This document shows positions 1-8,483 of a stretch of 64,000 nucleotides of DNA, in pieces. The DNA lies in NCBI GenBank assembly GCA_944383895.1, contig CALWRH010000005.1, positions 1 to 64,000 on the forward strand. Direction: 5' to 3'. Each line of letters begins with the position of its first letter. The stretch's first letter is position 1. The DNA is from an uncultured Christensenellaceae bacterium (GTDB lineage Bacteria; Bacillota; Clostridia; Christensenellales; UBA3700). Position numbers and translations under genes: made by a program. The notes below the pieces were generated by a model. That model was given only the letters and a program-made list of their open reading frames with translations, was not told where the DNA came from and ran no database searches.

Positions 1-54
1 CATAAATAGAGATTAAGTTTTAATTAGATTTTTATTCCAAACCAATCTTTTGCA

Positions 55-92
55 AAGAAAAATACGAACCTTGAATTTACAGGGTTCGTATT
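55..92 (-). terminator. Intrinsic terminator of the tRNA operon
   Basis: A 10-bp inverted repeat (AATACGAACC at 61-70 and GGTTCGTATT at 83-92) is followed, in the minus direction, by a T-rich tract. It lies just past the last tRNA gene of the minus-strand cluster. Confidence 0.8.
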
Positions 93-101
93 ATTCATGC
101 T

Positions 102-177
102 TGGTGCACCTTCAGAGACTCGAACTCTGGACCCACTGATTAAGAGTCAGTTGCTCTACCAACTGAGCTAAAGGTGC
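102..177 (-). tRNA. tRNA-Lys (anticodon CTT)
   Basis: 76-nt cloverleaf read on the minus strand. Acceptor GCACCTT pairs with AAGGTGC, discriminator A, and the CCA end is encoded. Anticodon loop CTCTTAA gives CTT. It is the last gene of the nine-tRNA operon, right before the terminator. Confidence 0.95.
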
Positions 178-195
178 ATATCTGTTAAGCTGTCG

Positions 196-222
196 CCCGC
201 GTTATTGTTATAGTGGAGCGGG
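196..222. repeat. Copy 1 of a 27-bp direct repeat in the tRNA cluster
   Basis: Identical to 292-318. The repeat covers the last bases of a tRNA-Gly 3' end (GCGGG acceptor side plus TCCA on the minus strand) and the spacer behind it. Here it is not attached to a tRNA body, so it looks like the stub of a lost or partly duplicated tRNA-Gly gene. CCCGC and GCGGG at its ends can pair. Confidence 0.85.
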
Positions 223-291
223 TACTCGCAGTTGTTTGCTGATAAACTTTCTGCATCTTTCCGAGTTATTGCACACCGCAAAAATCTCGCA

Positions 292-384
<93 letters not shown>

Positions 385-408
385 ATATATTTATCTGATA
401 GCTATAGA

Positions 409-492
409 TGGTGCGGATGAAGAGACTCGAACTCCCACGTCGTAAACACCAGATCCTAAGTCTGGCGCGTCTGCCAATTCCGCCACATCCGC
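409..492 (-). tRNA. tRNA-Leu (anticodon TAG)
   Basis: 84-nt class II tRNA with a long variable arm, minus strand. Acceptor GCGGATG pairs with CATCCGC, encoded CCA. Anticodon loop CTTAGGA gives TAG. Confidence 0.95.
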
Positions 493-507
493 TCAGTTTT
501 TTTAGTC

Positions 508-583
508 TGGTGACCCATCCGAGAATCGAACTCGGGACACCATGATTAAAAGTCATGTGCTCTACCGACTGAGCTAATGGGTC
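508..583 (-). tRNA. tRNA-Lys (anticodon TTT)
   Basis: 76-nt cloverleaf on the minus strand. Acceptor GACCCAT pairs with ATGGGTC, discriminator A, encoded CCA. Anticodon loop CTTTTAA gives TTT. Second lysine tRNA of the operon, so both AAA and AAG have a dedicated reader. Confidence 0.95.
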
Positions 584-667
584 AAAACCTTAGTTATTTT
601 AACGCATATGTTGAAAAAATGCAACTGTTTTTGCGTATATTTTCAACTTTGCGACCCTTTATCAATT

Positions 668-743
668 TGGCAGGGGTGGAAGGATTTGAACCCTCAAGTG
701 CTGGAGTCAGAGTCCAGTGCCTTAACCATTTGGCGACACCCCT
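668..743 (-). tRNA. tRNA-Gln (anticodon CTG)
   Basis: 76-nt cloverleaf on the minus strand. Acceptor AGGGGTG pairs with CACCCCT, discriminator G, encoded CCA. Anticodon loop CTCTGAC gives CTG. Confidence 0.95.
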
Positions 744-764
744 AAGTGTCATTGTTTTTACCCT

Positions 765-839
765 TGGCAGGGGTAGCAGGATTTGAACCTACGAATATCA
801 GAGTCAAAGTCTGATGCCTTACCGCTTGGCGATACCCCT
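765..839 (-). tRNA. tRNA-Gln (anticodon TTG)
   Basis: 75-nt cloverleaf on the minus strand. Acceptor AGGGGTA pairs with TACCCCT, discriminator G, encoded CCA. Anticodon loop CTTTGAC gives TTG. Adjacent and similar to tRNA-Gln(CTG), suggesting an old tandem duplication with anticodon change. Confidence 0.95.
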
Positions 840-846
840 GTGTTAA

Positions 847-923
847 TGGGGTGAGTAGAGGGAGTCGAACCCTCGGCCTCAAGAGCCACAATCTTGCGCT
901 CTAGCCAACTGAGCTATACCCAC
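847..923 (-). tRNA. tRNA-His (anticodon GTG)
   Basis: 77-nt cloverleaf on the minus strand. Acceptor GTGGGTA pairs with TACTCAC; the base before the gene (924) supplies G-1 opposite C73, the usual histidine identity pair. Anticodon loop TTGTGGC gives GTG. CCA is encoded. Confidence 0.95.
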
Positions 924-930
924 CACACAT

Positions 931-1007
931 TGGCGAGCCTGAAGGGATTCGAACCCCCGACACACGGCTTAGAAGGCCGTTGCTCTATCCAACTGAGCTA
1001 CAGGCTC
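931..1007 (-). tRNA. tRNA-Arg (anticodon TCT)
   Basis: 77-nt cloverleaf on the minus strand. Acceptor GAGCCTG pairs with CAGGCTC, discriminator G, encoded CCA. Anticodon loop CTTCTAA gives TCT. AGA codons are frequent in the neighbouring genes, which fits this tRNA being in a strong operon. Confidence 0.95.
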
Positions 1008-1024
1008 AAGCACGAGTACCGCAT

Positions 1025-1098
1025 TGGAGCGGGTGATGGGAATCGAACCCACACGACCAGCTTGGAAGGCTGGGATTCTACCATTGAACTACACCCGC
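1025..1098 (-). tRNA. tRNA-Gly (anticodon TCC)
   Basis: 74-nt cloverleaf on the minus strand. Acceptor GCGGGTG pairs with CACCCGC, discriminator T, encoded CCA. Anticodon loop CTTCCAA gives TCC. It is the first gene of the tRNA operon, about 27 nt after the promoter -10 box. Confidence 0.95.
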
Positions 1099-1124
1099 GC
1101 GGGCGATCTCCGTGATGCTTAGAA

Positions 1125-1154
1125 ATTCTACCACACGCCCACGGAGATTGTCAA
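1125..1154 (-). promoter_or_regulatory. Promoter of the nine-tRNA operon
   Basis: On the minus strand TTGACA (1149-1154), an 18-nt spacer and TAGAAT (1125-1130). It sits between typA and the first tRNA, so the tRNAs can be transcribed independently of the typA operon. Confidence 0.8.
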
Positions 1155-1180
1155 CAATATCGACTTATTTTTGTGAAAAA

Positions 1181-3010
1181 TTATTGCTGGCTTTCTTTTT
1201 TCATTTTGCCTATGAGTTTCATACGCTGTTCTTTGCTCAGTATTGTTTTTCTGAGGCGTATGTTGAGCGGCGTAACTTCGACGAGTTCGTCGTCTGCGAT
1301 GAATTCGAGGCACTGCTCAAGGCTCATTACGCGGGGAGAGACGAGTTTGAGCGCGTCTTCGCTGCCGCTTGCACGGTTGTTGGTAAGTTGCTTTTTCTTG
1401 CAGACGTTTACGACGAGATCGTCTTCTCTTGAGTTTTCGCCTACGATCATGCCTGCGTAAACGGGTACGCCCGGTTTGAGGAACAGGGTAGAGCGTTCCT
1501 GCGCGTTGAAAAGACCGTAAGTCGTGGTTATACCGTCTTCGAACGCGATGACGGAACCTCTCGTGCGTTCCTGTATATCGCCTTTATAGGGTTCGTAACC
1601 TTTAAATACGCTGGTCATGACGCCGAAACCGCGCGTATCAGTCAACATTTCGCTGCGGTAACCGATAAGGCAACGAGAAGGTATCGAAAATTCGAGCCTT
1701 GTACCGCCGCGGTCGTCGGGGAGCATTTCAACGAGTTCGCCTTTGCGCGCGCCGAGTTTATTTATTACAGTACCCGCATAAGCTTCGGGAACTTCTACGA
1801 TCACCGTTTCGATAGGCTCGCATTTTACGCCGTCTATTTCTTTGAAGATGACTTTGGGGCGGGAAACCTGGAATTCGTAACCTTCGCGGCGCATGTTTTC
1901 TATGAGTATGGACAGATGAAGTTCGCCTCTTCCGTAAACTTTGAAACACTCTGTGCTGTCAGTTTCTTCAACGCGCATGCTGACGTTGGTCTGAACTTCG
2001 CGGAACAGTCTTGCGCGGAGGTGTCTGCTGGTGACGAACTTGCCTTCTTTGCCTGCAAAAGGCGAGTTGTTGACCATAAACATCATCGAGAGAGTAGGCT
2101 CGTCGATCGCTACGAAAGGAAGGGGATCGGGCATATCGACGTCGCATACCGTTTCGCCGATATTCAGCTTTTCTATACCGCTGATAGCAATGATATCGCC
2201 GACGCTTGCTCTGTCGCTTTCTACGCGTTTAAGACCTTCGAACTGATACAACTTGGCAACTTTTTCATGCGAAATGGTGCCGTCTGTATGGCATATCGCG
2301 GCAAGCTGTCCGCCGCGGATGGTTCCGCGAACGATCCTGCCTATGCCTATTCTGCCGACGTATTCGTCATAGTCTATATTGCATATGATAGCCTGGAGTC
2401 CGTCGGTTTCGTCGCCTTCGGGTGCAGGGATCTCTTCGAGTATGGTATCAAGCAGGGGGCGCATGTCAGTGCCTGTTTCTCCTTGCTTGAGAGTCGCCCA
2501 GCCTTGTTTGCCTGACGCATAGACTGTCTTGAAATCGAGCTGATCGTCGTTTGCGCCGAGCTCAAAGAACAGATCTATGACCTGGTTGATTATCTTGTCG
2601 TAATCGCAGCCTCTGTCGACTTTGTTTATGACGACGACGGGCTTTTTGTTGAGTCCGAGTGCCTTTTTGAGGACGTAACGCGTCTGAGGCATGCAGCCTT
2701 CGACTGCGTCCACGAGCAGCAACACGCCGTCAACCATGGAGAGGATGCGTTCTACCTCGCCGCCGAAATCGGCGTGTCCGGGGGTATCGATGATGTTTAT
2801 TTTGGTGCCTTTGTAATGCACGGCAGTATTTTTTGCGAGGATAGTGATGCCTCGTTCTCTTTCGAGAGCGTTGTTGTCCATGACTCGGTCTGCTACCGCT
2901 TCGTTTGCGCGGAATACACCGTTTTGTTTGAGGAGCTGGTCGACCATCGTCGTCTTGCCGTGGTCGACGTGAGCTATGATTGCAATGTTTCTTACGTCGT
3001 TTCTTATCAT
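1181..3010 (-). CDS. typA: Translational GTPase TypA/BipA
   Basis: 609-residue ribosome-binding GTPase of the EF-G/LepA superfamily, involved in 50S assembly and stress or cold growth. The G1 loop AHVDHGKT is at residues 13-20, followed by DTPGH and NKVD and by the EF-G-like domains and BipA-type C-terminus. The open frame extends to 3085, but the ATG at 3010 is preceded by AAGAAGG and starts at the conserved [12 protein letters not shown] region, so the longer start is rejected. It is the last gene of a minus-strand operon (membrane protein, rdgB, phosphoesterase, typA), 11 nt after the phosphoesterase stop. I see no terminator before the tRNA promoter just downstream. Confidence 0.97.
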   Translation of the reverse strand: MIRNDVRNIAIIAHVDHGKTTMVDQLLKQNGVFRANEAVADRVMDNNALERERGITILAKNTAVHYKGTKINIIDTPGHADFGGEVERILSMVDGVLLLVDAVEGCMPQTRYVLKKALGLNKKPVVVINKVDRGCDYDKIINQVIDLFFELGANDDQLDFKTVYASGKQGWATLKQGETGTDMRPLLDTILEEIPAPEGDETDGLQAIICNIDYDEYVGRIGIGRIVRGTIRGGQLAAICHTDGTISHEKVAKLYQFEGLKRVESDRASVGDIIAISGIEKLNIGETVCDVDMPDPLPFVAIDEPTLSMMFMVNNSPFAGKEGKFVTSRHLRARLFREVQTNVSMRVEETDSTECFKVYGRGELHLSILIENMRREGYEFQVSRPKVIFKEIDGVKCEPIETVIVEVPEAYAGTVINKLGARKGELVEMLPDDRGGTRLEFSIPSRCLIGYRSEMLTDTRGFGVMTSVFKGYEPYKGDIQERTRGSVIAFEDGITTTYGLFNAQERSTLFLKPGVPVYAGMIVGENSREDDLVVNVCKKKQLTNNRASGSEDALKLVSPRVMSLEQCLEFIADDELVEVTPLNIRLRKTILSKEQRMKLIGKMKKESQQ

Positions 3011-3021
3011 AAAAACCTTCT

Positions 3022-3489
3022 TTATACGTTTGTGAGCGTTACCAGCTTTGCGGCGAATCTGCCTTGGTAGACACTCATATAACAATAATTATCGTCGTAA
3101 CCTATGCTGCCCGGGTTGATAAGCGTGAGCAGTCCGCTTTTTTCAATTACGGGGCGGTGAGTGTGCCCGAACAGCGCGCAGTCCGCGCCCTTTTCTTTTG
3201 CGGCGAGGTCGAGATTGAGAAGACCGGATTTTACGCCGTAGTCGTGACCGTGAGTCAGAAAGAATTTTACGCCGTCTATCTCTACGAGCTCTTCGCGTCT
3301 GCCGCTTCTGAAATCGCAGTTGCCGTAAACGTAATGCAGTTTTGAGCGGTACGCGCCCGTGAGAAAATCTATATCTCTGCCGCCGTCGCCGAGAAAGAAT
3401 ATATAATCCGCCTCGTCGAGTATCGATAAGAATTTTTCGGTCTTGGGAAGACGGTTGTGAGAGTCTGAAATAACTACTATGTTGCTCAT
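3022..3489 (-). CDS. YfcE/MJ0936-family metallophosphoesterase
   Basis: 155-residue calcineurin-like phosphoesterase. The metal ligands are visible in order: SDSHN at residues 8-12, GDGGRD, YGNCDF, THGHDYG and FGHTHRP near the C-terminus. Small enzymes of this family hydrolyse phosphodiesters in vitro; the natural substrate is not evident. Its ATG overlaps the rdgB stop as ATGA, so translation is probably coupled. The same rdgB-phosphoesterase pairing is common in Firmicutes. Confidence 0.92.
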   Translation of the reverse strand: MSNIVVISDSHNRLPKTEKFLSILDEADYIFFLGDGGRDIDFLTGAYRSKLHYVYGNCDFRSGRREELVEIDGVKFFLTHGHDYGVKSGLLNLDLAAKEKGADCALFGHTHRPVIEKSGLLTLINPGSIGYDDNYCYMSVYQGRFAAKLVTLTNV

Positions 3490-4079
3490 AGTTTTTCGCG
3501 CAGAGCGGAAAGAGCGCGAGAGCGGTGGCTGACGGTGTTTTTCTCCTCCATCGTAGCCTCCGCAAAGGTCTTACCTATCTCCGTGCAATAGAAGAGCGGG
3601 TCGTATCCGAAACCGCCGTTTCCGCGGTATTCGTCAAGCACTTCTCCATAAACTCTGCCTTCTCCCGATATCTTTCTTCCGTCGGGGAGAACAGCCGCAA
3701 CTACGCTGGCAAAATAAGCGCGGCGGTTTTTAGGCTCCGTTTTTTCTCTTTCGTGCAGATTTCTCAGAAGAAGAGAGTTGTTGTTTTCGTCGTTACAAGG
3801 GCTGCCCGCGTAGCGCGCGGAATATACCCCGGGAGCGCCGCCGAGAGCTTCGACGCAAAGTCCGCTGTCGTCTGCGAGCACCGCGTATTTGCCGCCGAGC
3901 ATGTCGAAGATCGTCTGTGCTTTTATGAACGCGTTTTCTTCGAAGGTCGTGCCCGTTTCGTCGATATCGGTATTTATGCCCATTTCTCCGAGAGAGCAGA
4001 CGTGCTCGAACTTGTCTGCGAGAAGAGCGCGGATCTCTTTTAGTTTGTGTGCGTTGTTGCTTGCGAGTACGGCTATCAT
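3486..4079 (-). CDS. rdgB: XTP/dITP pyrophosphatase (RdgB/HAM1 family)
   Basis: 197-residue nucleotide-pool cleaning enzyme that hydrolyses ITP, dITP and XTP to monophosphates, preventing their incorporation. It shows the N-terminal ASNNAHKLKEI substrate motif, ADDSGLCVEALGGAPGVYSAR and the C-terminal SHRSRAL motif that contacts the purine. Usual length for the family. It overlaps the genes on both sides by 4 nt (4076-4079 and 3486-3489), showing a tight operon. Confidence 0.96.
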   Translation of the reverse strand: MIAVLASNNAHKLKEIRALLADKFEHVCSLGEMGINTDIDETGTTFEENAFIKAQTIFDMLGGKYAVLADDSGLCVEALGGAPGVYSARYAGSPCNDENNNSLLLRNLHEREKTEPKNRRAYFASVVAAVLPDGRKISGEGRVYGEVLDEYRGNGGFGYDPLFYCTEIGKTFAEATMEEKNTVSHRSRALSALREKL

Positions 4080-4570
4080 TTTTCTTCCTCTTCGAGAATT
4101 TCTATCACAGCCTGAGAGGCGTGTTTTTTTATTGTTTTGGCTATTTCGTCAAAATATTTTTCGTTCACGTTGATTCTGACAAAGCGAGCCTGTATGCCTG
4201 ACATTTCGTCTTTTAATATTCCGTTTTTATCTACTTTGAAGTATACGAGGAATATGCGTTTTTCTTTGCTGTATCTGACGAGGCACACGTCTTTATAAAG
4301 TATCGAAGTCAGCGTTACGCCGAGAAAACAGTAAAGTTTTTTATCTCCGAGAACGTAACAGGATGCAAACGTTACCGAGATCATGCAAAGCTCTACGAAA
4401 GACATTATACATATGGCAAAAATGTCGAGTCCGCGGTTGGTAGAAGTCAGATTGCCTACCTGCGCGAGTCGCAAACTGTTGACTGTAATGCAGGTAAGTG
4501 CTATAATCGTGACGATTGCGAACATAATATATACGGCGATTTTCTGTTTGAAAGAGTAACGCTTTTTCAT
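4076..4570 (-). CDS. Hypothetical membrane protein, first gene of the rdgB-typA operon
   Basis: 164 residues from ATG 4570. Two predicted membrane helices (about residues 11-33 and 46-76) are followed by a soluble tail of about 90 residues rich in Lys, Arg and Glu; a bacterial PH-like domain is possible but not shown. I do not recognise the family. An upstream in-frame ATG at 4606 is unlikely because a promoter -10 box (4578-4583) lies between the two starts. The chosen ATG has no ribosome-binding site and begins only 7 nt after the -10 box, so the mRNA may be leaderless. Overlaps rdgB by 4 nt. Confidence 0.7.
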   Translation of the reverse strand: MKKRYSFKQKIAVYIMFAIVTIIALTCITVNSLRLAQVGNLTSTNRGLDIFAICIMSFVELCMISVTFASCYVLGDKKLYCFLGVTLTSILYKDVCLVRYSKEKRIFLVYFKVDKNGILKDEMSGIQARFVRINVNEKYFDEIAKTIKKHASQAVIEILEEEEK

Positions 4571-4577
4571 AACGAAT

Positions 4578-4606
4578 ATTATACAAAAAAAATAAAAATA
4601 AGACAA
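4578..4606 (-). promoter_or_regulatory. Promoter of the membrane protein-rdgB-phosphoesterase-typA operon
   Basis: Minus strand TTGTCT (4601-4606), 17-nt spacer, TATAAT (4578-4583). The ATG at 4570 follows after 7 nt, so transcription should begin at or next to the start codon. The -35 box touches the ribosome-binding site of the divergent gene at 4615. Confidence 0.7.
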
Positions 4607-4614
4607 GGGATTTA

Positions 4615-5598
4615 TTGCTGTTTATGCAATTTGAAAAAATAAAAGAAAGTGACAAAAAAATGATCGACGAAGTTCTGTCAAAGACAGACTATACGGGCAG
4701 CGATTATTCGATGCTGTACTTGCAGGGATGGGATTTCTTCGATTTCGAAACTATGACGATCGCCTTTGAAAAAGGCTGCATTTTTATAAGATTCAGACCC
4801 AACCTTATGAAAGAAGACGAAGAGTCGGACAGTAAAGGATATATATTCATGCCCCCGTTGGCACCGCAAGGCAGATTTACAGAGGCTGTCGATATGCTGA
4901 GAGAGTATTGCGAGCAAACGGGAGAGGAATTCTATATGTCGTCTTGTCGCAGAGAGGATGCCGAACTTCTCGATCCCGCGGTTTACGAAATAGCAGACAA
5001 ACCCGATTACCGCAACTATGCCGAATATCTCTACAATCCGCAGGATCTGATCGAATTAAAAGGTAAAAAATATCATGCGAAACGCAACTTTATATCGCGT
5101 TTTATAAACACGAATCAAGGAAAATACGTTTTCAGGACATATAAGGAAAGTGATCTCGAGGGCGTATGTGATTTGTTCGGAGAGTGGGTGAAGACAAAGA
5201 GTTTCGACGTGTATCACGACAACAGCGAAAGACAAGAAAAAAAGGTTGTCAGACTTGCGCTCGAATACTCGCTCAAGTATGACGACTTTTTTGCGGACGT
5301 CATGGAAGTGGACGGAAAGATAGTTGGGTTCGAAACGGGAGAACTCACGGCGTCGGGAGTGGGCATCGTGCATATAGAAAAGGGCAATATAGAGTATGAC
5401 GGCATATATCCGTCGCTGTGTCAGATGTTCGCCGCAAAACATTTTTCGGGTGTCAGATATATAAACAGGCAGGAAGATATGGGGCTCGAAGGGCTGAGAA
5501 AATCAAAAGAAAGCTATCACCCCTGCGGGTTTGTCGAAAAGAGGATAGTCAGGCTTGTCGGAGCCAACGAAAGAGAAAAAAGCAACAATAACCGCTGA
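4615..5598 (+). CDS. DUF2156-family (GNAT-fold) protein
   Basis: 327 residues, resembling the phosphatidylglycerol lysyltransferase C-terminal-like/DUF2156 proteins of Clostridia: two tandem acyltransferase-like halves, with LIELKGKKYHAKRNFISRF in the middle and an INRQEDMGLEGLRKSKESY-type motif near the end. The function of these stand-alone proteins is unknown. Start is ambiguous: TTG at 4615 is 4 nt after AAGGGA, while ATG at 4624 has a 13-nt gap. Divergent from the rdgB-typA operon. Confidence 0.8.
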   Translation: MLFMQFEKIKESDKKMIDEVLSKTDYTGSDYSMLYLQGWDFFDFETMTIAFEKGCIFIRFRPNLMKEDEESDSKGYIFMPPLAPQGRFTEAVDMLREYCEQTGEEFYMSSCRREDAELLDPAVYEIADKPDYRNYAEYLYNPQDLIELKGKKYHAKRNFISRFINTNQGKYVFRTYKESDLEGVCDLFGEWVKTKSFDVYHDNSERQEKKVVRLALEYSLKYDDFFADVMEVDGKIVGFETGELTASGVGIVHIEKGNIEYDGIYPSLCQMFAAKHFSGVRYINRQEDMGLEGLRKSKESYHPCGFVEKRIVRLVGANEREKSNNNR

Positions 5599-5629
5599 CA
5601 ATTAACGTGCGCGCAAAGGTCAAAATAAA

Positions 5630-5658
5630 TTGATTTTTGCGCGCGCTTGTAGTATTAT
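5630..5658 (+). promoter_or_regulatory. Promoter of the aconitase-family operon, GC-alternating spacer
   Basis: TTGATT (5630-5635), 17-nt spacer TTTGCGCGCGCTTGTAG, TATTAT (5653-5658). The spacer differs at one position from that of the glyA promoter at 42401-42429. TTTGCGCGC here also pairs with GCGCGCAAA at 5609-5617, so the region can form a hairpin across the -35 box. Confidence 0.75.
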
Positions 5659-5689
5659 AGACTCAACCATTTGAAAAAAGAGGACAAAA

Positions 5690-7954
5690 ATGATCAAAAC
5701 CGTTTCTAAAGGCATGTATTACATCGACGGCAAATTCGTCGAAGAAAATCAGCTCAAGGCTTACAATTTCAGCGAAGACGCTGCTGCGGAGGCATACAAG
5801 GGTACGATGGCTTATTCTATCCTCAACGCGCACAATACCGCGGGCGAGGCGAAGAAAGGCGAGTTGCTTAAAATAAAATTCGACGCGCTTGCGTCGCACG
5901 ACATCACATACGTCGGCATTATCCAGACGGCAAAGGCGAGCGGACTCAAGCAGTTCCCGCTACCTTACGTTCTGACAAACTGCCACAATTCGCTTTGCGC
6001 GGTAGGAGGCACGATAAACGAGGACGACCACGTCTTCGGTCTTTCCGCGGCTAAGAAATACGGCGGAATATTCGTACCCCCTCATCAGGCTGTCATACAT
6101 ACGTATATGAGAGAGTGCATGAGCGGTTGCGGCAAGATGATACTCGGCAGCGACTCTCATACCCGTTACGGCGCGCTCGGCACGATGGCTGTCGGCGAGG
6201 GCGGACCCGAACTAGTAAAGCAGCTGCTCTCGAGAACTTACGATATCAAATACCCCGACGTAGTTGCTATCAATCTCAAAGGAAAACCGCGCCGCGGCGT
6301 AGGACCTCAGGACATTGCGCTTGCGATAATAGGAGAGGTTTTTGCCAAAGGTACGGTAAAGAACAAGGTCATGGAATTCGTCGGAGAAGGCGTCAGCTCT
6401 CTGCCGATCGAGTACAGAAACGGCATTGACGTAATGACAACGGAAACGACCTGCCTTTCCAGCATCTGGCGCACGGACGACGACGAAGTCAAAAACTACT
6501 ATGCGTTAAGAGGCAGACTCGACGAATACAAGCCTATCAAGCCTGCTCCGCTCGCATATTACGACGTGGTGGTAGAGGTAGACTTGTCCAAGGCAGAGCC
6601 CAAGATCGCGCTCCCGTTCCACCCGAGCAATGTCTACAACCTCAAAGACGTTATTGAGAATCCTTACGACATACTGTCCGAGGCAGAGAATAAAGGAAAC
6701 GAACTGCTCGGCAACAAGAACGTTAAATTCAGACTTACCGACAAGATAAAGGACGGTAAGGTCATCGTACAGCAGGGTATAATCGCAGGCTGCGCGGGCG
6801 GTACTTACGACAATATTTACGAGGCGAGCAGCATACTTGACAACGCATCTGTCGGAAACGACGCGTTCACGCTCAGCGTATATCCTTCTTCGACTCCGAT
6901 ATTCTACGACCTACTCAAGAAAGGCGCGATAGAAAAACTCGTCGACGCGGGCGTAAACGTAAAGACTGCGTTCTGCGGACCGTGTTTCGGTGCGGGCGAC
7001 GTACCCAACAACAACGCGCTCAGCATAAGACATACGACGAGAAACTTCGAGTCCAGAGAGGGCAGCAAACCGGGCAACGGACAGGTTGCGTCGGTTGCGC
7101 TCATGGACGCGAGAAGTATCGCCGCTACAGCAAAGAACGGAGGCGTGCTGACTTGCGCTACCGATCTCGAATACGACGACAGGATCCCCGCGTTCGATTA
7201 CGATTCGAAAATTTACGAGAGAAGAATCTACAACGGCTGGGGCAAGGCTCAGCCTGAAGAGGAATTGCACTACGGTCCCAATATAAAAGATTGGCCAGAA
7301 GTCATCGCTCTTACCGACAATATTATGATAAAACTCGCGGCGGTCATCAACGATCCCGTTACCACTACGGACGAACTCATACCGTCGGGCGAAACTTCGA
7401 GTTACCGCAGCAATCCGCTCAAGCTTGCAGAGTTCGCGCTTTCGAGAAAGGTGCCCGAGTACGTCGGCAGAGCAAAGGCTATCGCGCTTTCGCAGAAGGA
7501 GCTTGCGGAAGGAAAGATGCCCGAAGAGTATTTGCAGGCATTGAAGGTCAGCGGTGTAAAGCTCGACGGCAACGTATCTATAGGCAGCGGCGTTTATGCG
7601 GTAAAACCCGGCGACGGAAGTGCGCGCGAACAGGCGGCAAGCTGTCAGAGAGTACTCGGCGGCAGCTGTAACATCGCAAAGGAATACGCTACCAAGAGAT
7701 ACCGCAGCAATCTTATCAACTGGGGTATGATACCGTTCCTAAGCGACGAAAAATATTCTGACGGAGAGATAATAATCGTGCAGGGAGTCAAGACGGCAAT
7801 AGAAAACGGAGAAACTTCTTTTGCTGCTAAAGCCGTTGCGGGTGACAAGGTGAGAGATATCACTTTGAGAATAGATCCTCTGACCGCAGACGAAAGAGAC
7901 ATAATCGCAGACGGCTGTCTGATGAATTATTACAAAAAAAGAAACAATGGATAA
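5690..7954 (+). CDS. Aconitase-family hydratase, YbhJ type
   Basis: 754 residues, matching the length of the YbhJ branch of the aconitase superfamily. Key motifs are [20 protein letters not shown] (substrate and His/Asp region) and three cysteines placed as in [4Fe-4S] aconitases: Cys368 in IIAGCAGG and Cys429/Cys432 in CGPC. The C-terminal swivel domain follows in the same chain. The family folds like aconitase, but the substrate of YbhJ-type enzymes is not established, so I do not call it citrate-cycle aconitase. No citrate synthase or isocitrate dehydrogenase is nearby. First gene of an operon; its end overlaps the cyclo-ligase by 8 nt. Confidence 0.85.
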   Translation: MIKTVSKGMYYIDGKFVEENQLKAYNFSEDAAAEAYKGTMAYSILNAHNTAGEAKKGELLKIKFDALASHDITYVGIIQTAKASGLKQFPLPYVLTNCHNSLCAVGGTINEDDHVFGLSAAKKYGGIFVPPHQAVIHTYMRECMSGCGKMILGSDSHTRYGALGTMAVGEGGPELVKQLLSRTYDIKYPDVVAINLKGKPRRGVGPQDIALAIIGEVFAKGTVKNKVMEFVGEGVSSLPIEYRNGIDVMTTETTCLSSIWRTDDDEVKNYYALRGRLDEYKPIKPAPLAYYDVVVEVDLSKAEPKIALPFHPSNVYNLKDVIENPYDILSEAENKGNELLGNKNVKFRLTDKIKDGKVIVQQGIIAGCAGGTYDNIYEASSILDNASVGNDAFTLSVYPSSTPIFYDLLKKGAIEKLVDAGVNVKTAFCGPCFGAGDVPNNNALSIRHTTRNFESREGSKPGNGQVASVALMDARSIAATAKNGGVLTCATDLEYDDRIPAFDYDSKIYERRIYNGWGKAQPEEELHYGPNIKDWPEVIALTDNIMIKLAAVINDPVTTTDELIPSGETSSYRSNPLKLAEFALSRKVPEYVGRAKAIALSQKELAEGKMPEEYLQALKVSGVKLDGNVSIGSGVYAVKPGDGSAREQAASCQRVLGGSCNIAKEYATKRYRSNLINWGMIPFLSDEKYSDGEIIIVQGVKTAIENGETSFAAKAVAGDKVRDITLRIDPLTADERDIIADGCLMNYYKKRNNG

Positions 7955-8483
7955 AAAGTCGCTGAGAAAGGCTGTAAAGGAACGCATAGCGTCGATGACT
8001 GACGAAGAAAAGCGTTCCGAAAGCGCGGCGATCGCAAAAAAGATAGAGTCGTTTTCGTTCAAGGGCAAAAAGATTTTTATATACAATGCCTTGCCTGACG
8101 AGGCGGATACGAGGGAGATAATCGGGTCTCTCAGCAAAGACAACGCGGTTTATCTGCCCGTCGTGGACGGCGACGATATGTTGCTCGCGAAATACGGAGA
8201 TAAAGAAACAGAGGGGGCATACGGTATATATGAGCCCGAAGGCAGGAGATTCTCCGCCTCGGAAATCATGCCCGATATATGCATAACTCCGCTGAGAGCC
8301 TTTGACCTGAATCTTAACAGACTCGGCAGAGGAAAGGGATATTACGACAGATTCTTTTGCGTCTGCGACTGCACTAAAATAGCTTTGGCGTTCGACTGTC
8401 AGCTTGTGGACGAAATACCGACTGAAAGCAACGACGTCAGAGTGGATACGGTCGTTACGGCGACTATGACATACGGCAAATGA
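7947..8483 (+). CDS. fau: 5-formyltetrahydrofolate cyclo-ligase
   Basis: 178-residue ATP-dependent enzyme converting 5-formyl-THF to 5,10-methenyl-THF, returning stored folate to the one-carbon pool. The signature [12 protein letters not shown] is at about residues 123-134 and the N-terminal [12 protein letters not shown] helix is typical. It overlaps the upstream gene by 8 nt and the downstream rsmD-coaD start by 4 nt (ATGA). Confidence 0.95.
   Translation: MDKKSLRKAVKERIASMTDEEKRSESAAIAKKIESFSFKGKKIFIYNALPDEADTREIIGSLSKDNAVYLPVVDGDDMLLAKYGDKETEGAYGIYEPEGRRFSASEIMPDICITPLRAFDLNLNRLGRGKGYYDRFFCVCDCTKIALAFDCQLVDEIPTESNDVRVDTVVTATMTYGK

Noticed and set aside
84..97. Exact 14-nt match between the tRNA-operon terminator region and the terminal repeat of the 42-kb element
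   Set aside because: Several matches of this length are expected by chance in 64 kb, and the similarity stops abruptly on both sides.
3011..3085. N-terminal extension of typA to 3085
   Set aside because: It overlaps the end of the phosphoesterase gene, lacks homology to TypA, and the ATG at 3010 has a good ribosome site.
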